Assembly: GCA_003500955.1 (NCBI GenBank)
Contig: DNQP01000181.1
Coordinates: 1 to 16,569, forward strand
Length of the DNA stretch: 16,569 bases
Source: Curvibacter sp.
GTDB lineage: Bacteria > Pseudomonadota > Gammaproteobacteria > Burkholderiales > Burkholderiaceae_C
Direction of reading: 5' to 3'
Position numbers and translations under genes: made by a program. The notes below the pieces were generated by a model. The model was given only the letters and a program-made list of their open reading frames with translations. It was not told the origin of the DNA and did no database searches. The stretch's first letter is position 1. Each line of letters begins with the position of its first letter. Shown one piece after another: positions 1-6,882 of this stretch.

Positions 1-1
1 C

Positions 2-892
2 GGGTGCGGCCGTGGCGGGCCAGGCATCGCGCACGGGCAGCTCGACACGCCAGCCTTGTGTGCCGCTGGCCAGCACCACGGGCAGCACCGCGGGGCTGGC
101 GCTGCGTTGCGGCGCCAGCGGCAGCTCGGCCGTCCACACGGCGCCGTCCCAGCGCTGCGTCCAGGGCGCGGCGGGGTTGACGACGTCGGCGACCTCCGGG
201 AAGGCTTCGAGCTTCTGCCCGCGCAGGCGCTCGGGCAGGCCGGCCACGGCCAGCTGCAGGTTCTGGCCCTGGATGCGGATGGCGCTGGCCGGTGCAGCGG
301 CCAGCGGGCGCGGCTGGGCCTGCTGGGTGGCATCGAACAACGCGGCGTGCAGCGCGGTGGAGCCACGCAGCGGGATGCGCAGGGTGTACTCGCCTTCCTC
401 GGGGATGCACTCGGTCTTGCAGATCAGCCAGCTGGCGCGCAGCTGCACGGCGAGGTCCTGGCCGAGCAGGCCGGGCTTGAAGTCGGAGCCGATGGTCAGG
501 GGCACGGGCAGCAGCAGCGTGCCCTCGTAGCCGTAGTTCATCAGCGGGCCGACGGGCAGCTTCTTCGGCAGCGGCCAGGCGATCTCGCCGGCTTGCACGC
601 CGGGCGGCAGCGTCCACTGCAATTCGGTGGGCAGGCCCGAGTCGCCGGGGTTCTTCCAATAGGTGTGCCAGTGCTCCTTGTGCTCGATGCGCAGGCCGAC
701 CCAGACCGTGCGGCCCGGCGCCACGCCCTCGGGCGCATGGGCCAGCAGCTCGGTGCGCGCCTGCGCCGTGGTGACCACGGCGCCACGCCCGACGCCGCTC
801 TGGGCCTGGGCCAGCCCTGCCCCGAGGGTGGCAAGGGTCAGCAGCAAGGCGGGGACGAGGCGCGGGACGCGCAGGAACAGGGCGAGGGGCAT
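2..892 (-). CDS. DsbD/ScsB-family protein-disulfide reductase, N-terminal part (runs off left edge)
   Basis: The reverse strand reads open for 297 codons from an ATG at 892 to the window edge. It begins with a typical signal peptide (hydrophobic residues about 12-28, ending AGLAQAQS), so the visible part should be periplasmic. The stretch EHWHTYWKNPGDSGLPTEL (about residues 73-91) and the cysteine pair C158-KTE-C162 in WLICKTECIPEEG are characteristic of the DsbD alpha-like domain of the DsbD/ScsB family. These proteins pass electrons from the cytoplasm through a membrane domain to periplasmic thiol proteins. The membrane segments and C-terminal thioredoxin domain expected of the family would lie beyond the window, so membership is judged on the N-terminal domain only. 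No convincing Shine-Dalgarno precedes the ATG, so the start is less certain than the frame. The gene is divergent from cfa. Confidence 0.85.
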   Translation of the reverse strand, partial: MPLALFLRVPRLVPALLLTLATLGAGLAQAQSGVGRGAVVTTAQARTELLAHAPEGVAPGRTVWVGLRIEHKEHWHTYWKNPGDSGLPTELQWTLPPGVQAGEIAWPLPKKLPVGPLMNYGYEGTLLLPVPLTIGSDFKPGLLGQDLAVQLRASWLICKTECIPEEGEYTLRIPLRGSTALHAALFDATQQAQPRPLAAAPASAIRIQGQNLQLAVAGLPERLRGQKLEAFPEVADVVNPAAPWTQRWDGAVWTAELPLAPQRSASPAVLPVVLASGTQGWRVELPVRDAWPATAAP

Positions 893-978
893 GCAGGGAT
901 CCGGGTCGCGAAGGAGAGGCAGGGGAACGTGGGATGGGAGTGCGCCAGCTTGGTGCAAGTTCCCAACAGTAGCGCCCG

Positions 979-1008
979 AATATAAGTCAAGGCTGAAAAT
1001 CTTGTCTT
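979..1008 (-). promoter_or_regulatory. Candidate sigma70 promoter for the DsbD-like gene
   Basis: On the minus strand AAGACA (1008-1003, 4/6 to the -35 consensus) and TATATT (984-979, 5/6 to the -10 consensus) are separated by 18 bases. This is the most AT-rich patch in the divergent gap. Transcription would begin near 972 and leave a leader of about 80 bases before the ATG at 892. It is a pattern match only. Confidence 0.35.
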
Positions 1009-1022
1009 GTTCAGGGGGCTCA

Positions 1023-1048
1023 TGGACACTGTCCAAGTCCGCGGACAG
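1023..1048. repeat. Nested inverted repeats in the dsbD-like/cfa divergent gap
   Basis: Three perfect dyads overlap here. TGGACA-C-TGTCCA occupies 1023-1035, GTCCGCGGAC occupies 1037-1046, and CTGTCC-N8-GGACAG occupies 1029-1048. The block therefore holds four GGAC/GTCC units in alternating orientation. It could be an operator for a dimeric regulator, or form mutually exclusive hairpins in the cfa leader. A smaller dyad, TGCAC-N7-GTGCA, follows at 1092-1108, just before the cfa ribosome binding site. The rest of the 241-base gap shows nothing else I can support. Confidence 0.45.
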
Positions 1049-1133
1049 CTGGCGGCCTGAATCACGCTTGGCAGTCCTCTGCGGCGGCTCGTGCACGCAG
1101 CCTGTGCATGAGGGAAGCGTTTGGGAGATGCCT

Positions 1134-2360
1134 ATGGTGACCAGCTTGGAAACCGCGCTGACCCCCTGGGTGGCGCAACTCAAGAACCGGGCCAATCTGC
1201 CCGTGCTGCTGCAGTGGGGGGAGCACCCCTCCCCCGAATCGGGCCTGCGCCTGGGCGATTTCGAGCAGCCCCGGGTGGTGATCCGGGTGAGCAAGACCGC
1301 GGCCGTCCCCAAGTTGCTCAGCCCCAGCCTGGACAGCCTGGGCGAGGCCTATGTCGAAGGCCTGATCGACGTCGAAGGCAGCGTGGAAGACATCCTGGAG
1401 ATGGCGCACCGCCTGGCCGAGGCCGGCAGCGGCACCGAAAGCCGGCTCACGCGCATCGTGCGCCACCTGCAGCACAGCAAGAAGAGCGACGAGGAGGCCG
1501 TGCAGTACCACTACGACGTCTCCAACGATTTCTACCAGGCCTGGCTCGATCCGCGCATGGTCTATTCCTGCGCCTATTTCGAGAATGGCGACGAGACGCT
1601 GGAGGAAGCGCAGCTCAAGAAAATCGACCACATCCTGACCAAGGTACAGCTGCGACCCGATCAACGCCTGCTCGACATCGGCTGTGGCTGGGGCGCGCTG
1701 GTGATCCGCGCGGCGCAGAAGTTCGGCGCGCGCTGTGTGGGCATCACGCTCTCGCAACGCCAGTTCGAGCTGGCCAGCGAGCGGGTGCGCGCCGCCGGTT
1801 TGCAGGACCGGGTGGAGATCCGGCTGCAGGACTACCGTGACGTGCAGGGGCCCTTCGACCGCATCACCAGCGTGGGCATGTTCGAGCACGTGGGGCTGGA
1901 CTATCTGCAAGGCTATTTCGCGCGCATCCGCGAGCTGCTCGCGGACGAGGGCTGGGTGCTCAACCACGGCATCACCTCGACCGACGCCAACGACGGCGAG
2001 ACCAGCCACGGTGGCGGTCGCTTCATCGACCGCTATGTCTTTCCCCAGGGCGAGCTGCCCCACATCAGCACCGTGCTCAAGAATCTGCAGGCCGGTGGCC
2101 TGGAGGCGCTGGACGTGGAAAGCCTGCGACGCCACTACGCACGCACCACGGCCTTGTGGAGCCAGGCCTTCGAGGCGGCCGGCGAGAAGCTGCGCGCCCT
2201 GGTGGACGAGCGGCGCTGGCGCATCTGGCGCGTCTACCTGGCCGGTTGCCAGTGGGCCTTCGAGCACGACGAGATCTCGCTCTACCAGGTGCTGTGCCGC
2301 AAGGCGGGCCTCCAGGCTCGTGACCTGCCTTGGTCGCGTCGCTGGATGTACCCGCGCTGA
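1134..2360 (+). CDS. cfa: Cyclopropane-fatty-acyl-phospholipid synthase
   Basis: A 408-residue cytosolic SAM-dependent enzyme of the Cfa/CmaS family, which adds a methylene bridge across the double bond of unsaturated acyl chains in membrane phospholipids. The SAM-binding loop LLDIGCGWG lies near residue 180. The residues corresponding to the known E. coli catalytic set are present: Cys in YSCAYF, Glu in GMFEHVG, His in LNHGIT and Tyr in VYLAGCQWAF. The N-terminal region carries the usual lipid-binding part (YVEGLIDVEGS). The frame is open back to 663, but family homology starts here. ATG 1134 is preferred because GGGAG sits 6 bases before it; ATG 1128, two codons upstream, is the alternative. 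It stands alone, divergent from the DsbD-like gene. In other bacteria cfa is induced in stationary phase and acid stress; I see no specific proof of that here. Confidence 0.93.
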   Translation: MVTSLETALTPWVAQLKNRANLPVLLQWGEHPSPESGLRLGDFEQPRVVIRVSKTAAVPKLLSPSLDSLGEAYVEGLIDVEGSVEDILEMAHRLAEAGSGTESRLTRIVRHLQHSKKSDEEAVQYHYDVSNDFYQAWLDPRMVYSCAYFENGDETLEEAQLKKIDHILTKVQLRPDQRLLDIGCGWGALVIRAAQKFGARCVGITLSQRQFELASERVRAAGLQDRVEIRLQDYRDVQGPFDRITSVGMFEHVGLDYLQGYFARIRELLADEGWVLNHGITSTDANDGETSHGGGRFIDRYVFPQGELPHISTVLKNLQAGGLEALDVESLRRHYARTTALWSQAFEAAGEKLRALVDERRWRIWRVYLAGCQWAFEHDEISLYQVLCRKAGLQARDLPWSRRWMYPR

Positions 2361-2370
2361 GACCCGGTCC

Positions 2371-2403
2371 CGGCCGGCACCCCCCAAGGAGAGCAGCCGG
2401 CCG
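2371..2403. repeat. GC-rich hairpin between cfa and the creatininase gene
   Basis: CGGCCGGC (2371-2378) and GCCGGCCG (2396-2403) form a perfect 8-base stem with a 17-base loop, starting 11 bases after the cfa stop codon. No T-tract follows, so it is not a classical intrinsic terminator. It may stabilise the cfa 3' end or attenuate read-through. Confidence 0.3.
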
Positions 2404-2410
2404 CAGGCCC

Positions 2411-2416
2411 TAAGAT
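2411..2416 (+). promoter_or_regulatory. -10 element (TAAGAT) placed for a leaderless creatininase mRNA
   Basis: TAAGAT matches the -10 consensus at 4 of 6 positions and ends exactly 7 bases before the A of the ATG at 2423, where transcription would normally start. No Shine-Dalgarno lies next to this ATG; the only AAGGAG-like run (about 2386-2391) is some 30 bases away. No good -35 box was seen at the proper distance. Confidence 0.35.
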
Positions 2417-2422
2417 AGACAC

Positions 2423-3256
2423 ATGGGCATCCCTACCCGCGCCACCCCCCTACGCTACTGGGCCGAGCTCAGCACCCGCGACTTCGCGCAGCTCGACACG
2501 GCGCGCGCCATCGCCGTGCTGCCCGTGGGCGCGACCGAGCAACACGGCCCACACCTGCCGCTGAGCGTGGATGCGGACCTGGCCGACGGCGTGGTGGCCG
2601 CGGCCTTGCCGCATCTGGCCACGGATCTGCCCGTGCTCTTCCTGCCCACCCAGACCCTGGGCTTCAGCCCCGAGCACCAGGCCTACCCGGGCACGCTCAC
2701 CCTGTCCTCGCGCACCCTGATCAGCCTGTGGACCGAGATCGGTGAGTCGGTGGCGCGCGCTGGTGTCAAGAAGCTGGTACTGCTCAATGCCCACGGCGGG
2801 CAGGTCGGCCTGATGGACCCGGTGGCGCGCGACCTGCGCGCGCGGCTGGGCATGCTGGTCTACAGCGTCAACTGGTTCAACCTGCCGCTGGGCCCCGAGG
2901 TCGAGGGCCTGTTCAGCGCCGAGGAACACCGCTGGGGCGTGCATGCGGGCCAGATCGAGACGGCCATGATGCTGGCGCTGCGACCCGAGCGCGTGGCCCT
3001 GCAGCACGCGCAGCACTTCGCCTCGGCCGCGCAGCAACGCGCCGCAGACTTTCCCATCCTGGGCAATGGCAGGAGCGCCAAGCTGGCTTGGCAGATGCAG
3101 GACTACAACCCGGCCGGTGCCGTGGGCAACGCGGCCGCGGCCACGGCCGCGCAGGGGCGTGCGGTGCTCGATGCCGCCGGTCGCGCCTTGGCGCAGCTGC
3201 TGGCCGAGATCGACCGCTTGCCGCCGCAGACCCTGGTGGACGGGCCCTTGCCGTGA
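2423..3256 (+). CDS. Creatininase-family amidohydrolase
   Basis: A 277-residue protein of the creatininase/creatinine amidohydrolase superfamily, a group of metal-dependent hydrolases acting on cyclic amides and peptides. The metal-binding signature PVGATEQHGPHLPLSVD provides E39, H41 and D50, aligning with the metal ligands of Pseudomonas creatininase at a constant offset. Further family motifs are LLNAHGGQ (H124) and HAGQIETAMML (H174, E179). Length is typical. The family also includes MftE (mycofactocin) and ArfB-type enzymes, so the substrate cannot be read from sequence, and no creatinine-degradation genes are nearby. The stop codon overlaps the GTG start of the next gene (GTGA), indicating translational coupling to a cyclic-di-GMP protein, an unexpected partner. 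The gene lacks an adjacent ribosome binding site. Confidence 0.9.
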   Translation: MGIPTRATPLRYWAELSTRDFAQLDTARAIAVLPVGATEQHGPHLPLSVDADLADGVVAAALPHLATDLPVLFLPTQTLGFSPEHQAYPGTLTLSSRTLISLWTEIGESVARAGVKKLVLLNAHGGQVGLMDPVARDLRARLGMLVYSVNWFNLPLGPEVEGLFSAEEHRWGVHAGQIETAMMLALRPERVALQHAQHFASAAQQRAADFPILGNGRSAKLAWQMQDYNPAGAVGNAAAATAAQGRAVLDAAGRALAQLLAEIDRLPPQTLVDGPLP

Positions 3257-5844
3257 GTGACCTGCCGCCGCCCTCCGGACCGGTGCAGGACGAGGCCGAG
3301 CGGCAGCGCCTGCAGACGCTGCAGGACTATGCGGTGCTCGACACCGCGCCCGAGGCTGGGTTCGACGAGCTCACCCATCTGGCGGCGCAATGGCTGCAGG
3401 TGCCCATCGTGCTGATCAGCCTGGTCGACGCCGAGCGCCAGTGGTTCAAGTCGCGCGTGGGCCTGGAAGCGCCCGAAACCCCGCGCAGCGTGTCCTTCTG
3501 CAGCGTGGCGATCGAGCGGCCGCAGCAGATGCTGATCGTGCCCGACGCGCGGCTGGACCCGCGTTTCCGTGACAACCCTCTGGTCACGGGTGAGCCGGGC
3601 ATCCGTTTCTATGCCGGTGCGCCGCTGCTCATGCCCGACGGTCAGGCCCTGGGCACGCTGTGCGTGATCGACCGCCAGCCGCGCGAGTTCAGTCCGCAGG
3701 AACGCGAGACCCTGAGCCTGCTGGCCCGTCAGGTCGTGGCCCAGCTCGAGCTGCGGCACCAGCGCATGCAGATGCAGCTGGCCGTCGACCGCTACCAGAA
3801 GCTCTTCGACAACACCATGGACGGCGTGCTGCAGACCCGGCCCGGGGGCGAGGTGCTGGCGGCCAATCCCGCGGCCTGCGCCATGCTGGGCATGAGCGAG
3901 CAGGAGATCCTCGCGCGGGGGCGCGGGGGCATCCTGGATCTGGAGGATCCGCGCCTGCCGGGACTGCTCGACGCACGGCTGCGCCAAGGCCACGCGCGTG
4001 GCGAATTGCGCATGCGCCGCGGCGACGGTACCTTGTTCGAGGTCGAAATCACCTCGGCCTTGTACCGCGATCATGCGGGGCAGTGGCTCAGCAGCATCGT
4101 GTTTCGCGACAACACCGAGCGGCTGCGCTGGGAGCGGCAGCTGCAAAAGCAGGTCGATCTGCTCGGCAACCTGTCGCAGCACGTCCCGGGATCGCTCTAC
4201 CAGTTCCGTCTCGATCCCGACGGACGGATGAGCTTTCCCTTCTCCAGCGCTGGCATCCGCACCATCTACGAGGTGGAGCCCGAGCAGGTGCGCGACGATG
4301 CCAGCCTGGTTCTTGAGCGCATCCACCCGGACGACCTGCAGATGATGCTGGACTCCGTGCACACCTCGGCCCGCACGCTGGAGCCCTGGCGCCTGGAGTA
4401 CCGTGTGATCCTGCCCGAACAGGGCGAACGCTGGCGCCTGTGCAACGCCCAGCCCGAGCGCCTGCCCGACGGCAGCACCTTGTGGCACGGCTTCAACACC
4501 GACATCACGGAGCGCAAGGAGGCGGAGGCGCAGACATTCCGCTTGGCCTATTTCGACGCGCTCACCGGCCTGCCCAATCGCAGCCTGCTGCGCGACCGCA
4601 TCGAGCAGGCGCTGGCGCTGGCGCGGCGCGGCCGCCAGTACGGCGCGGTGATGTTCGTCGACCTGGACAACTTCAAGCAGATCAACGACGCGCGCGGGCA
4701 CTCGGTGGGCGACCTGCTGCTGACCGAGGTGGCGCAGCGCCTGCAGGGCCTGCTGCGCGCCGAGGACACGGTGGCGCGCCTGGGCGGCGACGAGTTCGTG
4801 CTGCTGATCAACGAACTCGGCCACGACGTCGAGGCCAGCGCCCGCGCGGCCATGGCCGTGGCCGAGAAGGTGCGTGCCACACTGGACCGGCCGCACCTGA
4901 TCGACAACTTCAGCTACACCAGCACCGGCAGCATCGGCATCAGCCTGTTCCCCAAGGCCGGGCAGAAGATCGACGATCTGCTGCGCGAGGCCGACACCGC
5001 CATGTACCGCGCCAAAGGTGCCGGGCGCAACCGCATCGCCTTCTTCGAGCTCACCATGCAGCACGAGGTGGAGGACCGCCTGGCGCTGGAGCAGGAGCTC
5101 AAGGAGGGACTGGCCACGGACCAGCTCTGCCTCTATGTGCAAAGCCAGGTCGACGCGGGCGGCCAGACCGTCGGCGGCGAGCTGCTGCTGCGCTGGCAGC
5201 ATCCGCTGCGCGGCCTGCTCTCGCCCATGCGCTTCATCCCGCTGGCCGAGGAGACCGGCCTGATCCTGCCGCTGGGTGAATGGGTGATCGCGCAGGCCTG
5301 CCGCACCCTGGTGCACATGCGCGCGCAGGGGCTCACGCAGTCGCTCGCGGTCAACGTGAGCGCGCAGCAGTTCCGCAGCGAGGACTTCGTGCCACGCGTG
5401 CAGGCCATCCTGCGCCAGACGGGCGCACCGGCCCAGCAGCTGGTCTTCGAGGTCACCGAGAGCCTGTTCATCGACGACTGGGAGCTGGCCCTGCAGCGCA
5501 TCATCGAGCTCGTCAAGCTGGGCATCCGTTTTTCCATCGACGACTTCGGCACCGGTTATTCCAGCCTGCGCTATCTGCAGCGCCTGCCGCTGTTCGAGCT
5601 CAAGATCGACCGCAGCTTCGTGCAGGACACGCCGCACGACATCAACGACACGGCCATCGTGCAATCCATCCTCTCCATGGCGCACCACATGGGGCTGGAG
5701 GTGGTGGCCGAAGGCGTGGAGACCCAGGCCCAGGTCGACTATCTGCGGGCCCAGAACTGCGACCGCCTGCAGGGCTATTTCTACGACCAGCCGCAGCCGC
5801 TGGAACAGTGGCTGGCGCGCCTCGGTTCCAGTGTGACGGTTTGA
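3253..5844 (+). CDS. GAF-PAS-PAS-GGDEF-EAL cyclic-di-GMP signalling protein
   Basis: An 863-residue soluble protein with no membrane segments. Domains in order are GAF (about 20-160), PAS (about 181-300), a second PAS ending DITERKEAEA (about 310-425), GGDEF (about 430-600) and EAL (about 610-855). The diguanylate cyclase motif RLGGDEF is intact (GGDEF 511-515). R502-A-E-D505 sits five residues upstream, which is the inhibitory I-site spacing. In the phosphodiesterase domain the signature reads ELL (E643) instead of EAL, and the usual YQP reads VQS, but DDFGTGYSS (D763, D764), ELKID and EGVET (E820) are kept, so activity is plausible. Either or both domains could set c-di-GMP levels in response to a cytosolic signal. 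The GTG start overlaps the creatininase stop (GTGA), and the residues after it (ERQRLQTLQDYAVLDT) look like the normal beginning of such GAF proteins. Confidence 0.92.
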   Translation: MSDLPPPSGPVQDEAERQRLQTLQDYAVLDTAPEAGFDELTHLAAQWLQVPIVLISLVDAERQWFKSRVGLEAPETPRSVSFCSVAIERPQQMLIVPDARLDPRFRDNPLVTGEPGIRFYAGAPLLMPDGQALGTLCVIDRQPREFSPQERETLSLLARQVVAQLELRHQRMQMQLAVDRYQKLFDNTMDGVLQTRPGGEVLAANPAACAMLGMSEQEILARGRGGILDLEDPRLPGLLDARLRQGHARGELRMRRGDGTLFEVEITSALYRDHAGQWLSSIVFRDNTERLRWERQLQKQVDLLGNLSQHVPGSLYQFRLDPDGRMSFPFSSAGIRTIYEVEPEQVRDDASLVLERIHPDDLQMMLDSVHTSARTLEPWRLEYRVILPEQGERWRLCNAQPERLPDGSTLWHGFNTDITERKEAEAQTFRLAYFDALTGLPNRSLLRDRIEQALALARRGRQYGAVMFVDLDNFKQINDARGHSVGDLLLTEVAQRLQGLLRAEDTVARLGGDEFVLLINELGHDVEASARAAMAVAEKVRATLDRPHLIDNFSYTSTGSIGISLFPKAGQKIDDLLREADTAMYRAKGAGRNRIAFFELTMQHEVEDRLALEQELKEGLATDQLCLYVQSQVDAGGQTVGGELLLRWQHPLRGLLSPMRFIPLAEETGLILPLGEWVIAQACRTLVHMRAQGLTQSLAVNVSAQQFRSEDFVPRVQAILRQTGAPAQQLVFEVTESLFIDDWELALQRIIELVKLGIRFSIDDFGTGYSSLRYLQRLPLFELKIDRSFVQDTPHDINDTAIVQSILSMAHHMGLEVVAEGVETQAQVDYLRAQNCDRLQGYFYDQPQPLEQWLARLGSSVTV

Positions 5845-5869
5845 CAGCCTGGGCCGGCCTGTGGATACT
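5841..5869 (+). promoter_or_regulatory. Sigma70 promoter for the PilZ gene
   Basis: TTGACA (5841-5846) is a perfect -35 hexamer and contains the TGA stop codon of the preceding gene (5842-5844). After exactly 17 bases comes GATACT (5864-5869), 4 of 6 to the -10 consensus, with TG immediately before it. Transcription would start near 5876, inside the hairpin in front of the PilZ start. It is the best sigma70-type match I found in the window. Confidence 0.55.
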
Positions 5870-5874
5870 CACTT

Positions 5875-5890
5875 CGGCGCCCGTGCGCCG
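5875..5890 (+). promoter_or_regulatory. Hairpin at the predicted 5' end of the PilZ mRNA
   Basis: CGGCGC (5875-5880), loop CCGT, and GCGCCG (5885-5890) form a perfect 6-base stem with a tetraloop. Its 3' arm abuts the ribosome binding site GGGGAG (5890-5895), which is 9 bases from the PilZ ATG at 5905. If transcription starts near 5876, the stem would be at the very 5' end and may protect the mRNA or limit ribosome access. For read-through transcripts from the upstream gene it could act as a weak stop, but no T-tract follows. Confidence 0.4.
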
Positions 5891-5904
5891 GGGAGTCCCT
5901 CCTG

Positions 5905-6285
5905 ATGAGTACCGCCAAGGATCGTCGCCAGTTTCTGCGCTCCGTGTTCCACGCTCCCGTGCGACTGCGGCGGGGTGAGCAGGAGAGCCAGGGTTTCCTG
6001 CACGATGTCTCGCTGCGGGGGGCGCTGGTCGAAGTCCCGCCGGGCTGGGGCGGCCGGGTGGGCGAGCTCTGTGGCCTGCAGCTGGCGCTGGCCGCCGACG
6101 CCGCCATCCGCATGGACGCCACCGTGGCCCACATCGAGGGCCGCCATGTGGGCCTGCACTGCGAGCGCCTGGACCTGGACAGCATGACCCACCTGCGTCA
6201 GCTCGTCGAACACAACGCCGCCGATCCCGCCCTGCTCGAGCGCGACCTGGCCACCCTGGTGGCCCAGGGCCGGGCCACCGCCTGA
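5905..6285 (+). CDS. PilZ-domain protein (c-di-GMP receptor)
   Basis: A 126-residue protein consisting essentially of a PilZ domain. The two c-di-GMP binding motifs are visible: RxxxR as R8-QFL-R12 after DRRQ, and D/NxSxxG as D34-V-S36-LR-G39. A short helical tail rich in Leu/Glu/Ala (HLRQLVEHNAADPALLERDL) follows. PilZ proteins bind c-di-GMP and alter partner proteins in motility, polysaccharide export or transcription; the partner here is unknown. Its position directly after a GGDEF-EAL protein makes it a likely receptor for that enzyme. Translation starts from GGGGAG 9 bases upstream. The stop overlaps the next ATG by one base (TGATG), so it is coupled to the histidine phosphatase gene. 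Confidence 0.85.
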   Translation: MSTAKDRRQFLRSVFHAPVRLRRGEQESQGFLHDVSLRGALVEVPPGWGGRVGELCGLQLALAADAAIRMDATVAHIEGRHVGLHCERLDLDSMTHLRQLVEHNAADPALLERDLATLVAQGRATA

Positions 6286-6857
6286 TGCGCCGCCGCCTGC
6301 TCTTGGGCGCGCCAGCCCTGTTGCTGACGACGCCCTTGTCTGCCACCACGCTGGGCCAGCGCCTGGCGGGCGGGGCGCATGTGCTGCTGATGCGCCATGC
6401 CGAAGCCCCGGGTGTGGGCGATCCGCCCGGCTTTCGCCTCGGTGACTGCAGCACCCAGCGCAACCTCAGTGACGCCGGGCGTGCGCAGGCCCGCGCCGTG
6501 GGGCGCTGGCTGCGCAGCCAGGGCGTGCCGCGTGCCCAGGTCTGGTCCAGCCCCTGGTGCCGCTGCCTGGACACGGCGCGCCTGCTCGACTACGGCGCGG
6601 TGACGGTCGAAACCAGCCTCAGCTCCTTCTTTGGTGACTACGAGCGCGGCCCGCAGCAGCGCGAGGCGCTGCAGGCTTTTGTCGCGCGCCTGCAAGAGGA
6701 GCCCTCCGGGCGCCTACCGGTGCTGGTGACGCACCAGGTCGTGATCAGCGCCTATGTGGGCGGTGGTGCGTCGAGCGCCGAGATGGTGCTGGTGCGCGTG
6801 GACCGGCAGGGTCGGCCCCAGGACGTCAGCCGTTACGCGCCGCCGCCGGCGGGCTGA
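6285..6857 (+). CDS. Exported histidine phosphatase superfamily protein
   Basis: A 190-residue member of the histidine phosphatase (phosphoglycerate mutase-like) superfamily. It shows the catalytic motif LLMRHAEAPG (R37, H38), a second arginine in SSPWCRCLDTA (R93) and the second histidine in LVTHQVV (H150). The N-terminus MRRRLLLGAPALLLTTPLSA is a signal peptide with an arginine-rich start, so the enzyme probably acts in the periplasm; whether Sec or Tat exports it is unclear. The RHA instead of RHG triad resembles small exported members of the family related to Ais. The substrate is unknown. It overlaps the PilZ stop codon by one base and ends 25 bases before the histidine kinase gene, so it could be co-transcribed with both. 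Confidence 0.85.
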   Translation: MRRRLLLGAPALLLTTPLSATTLGQRLAGGAHVLLMRHAEAPGVGDPPGFRLGDCSTQRNLSDAGRAQARAVGRWLRSQGVPRAQVWSSPWCRCLDTARLLDYGAVTVETSLSSFFGDYERGPQQREALQAFVARLQEEPSGRLPVLVTHQVVISAYVGGGASSAEMVLVRVDRQGRPQDVSRYAPPPAG

Positions 6858-6882
6858 CAACGGATCGTCCCCCGGGAGAGGC

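Noticed and set aside
56..985. 309-codon plus-strand open frame at the left edge
   Set aside because: It is antisense to the DsbD-like gene, whose signal peptide and HWHTYWKNPGDSG motif are convincing. The plus-strand reading is Gln/Gly/Ala/Arg-rich and featureless.
981..986. TATAAG as a plus-strand -10 box for cfa
   Set aside because: No acceptable -35 hexamer lies 16-18 bases upstream. The same AT-rich patch fits a minus-strand promoter better.
1069..1082. Sigma54-like TGGC...TGC upstream of cfa
   Set aside because: The distance from GG to GC is 11 instead of 12 bases and the -12 element is poor.
663..1133. Upstream extension of the cfa reading frame
   Set aside because: The added residues are basic and overlap the DsbD-like gene on the other strand. 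Family homology and the ribosome binding site place the start at 1134.
3103..5688. 861-codon open frame on the minus strand
   Set aside because: It is antisense to the GGDEF-EAL gene, low in complexity (Gln/Leu/His/Val/Ala-rich) and without known motifs.
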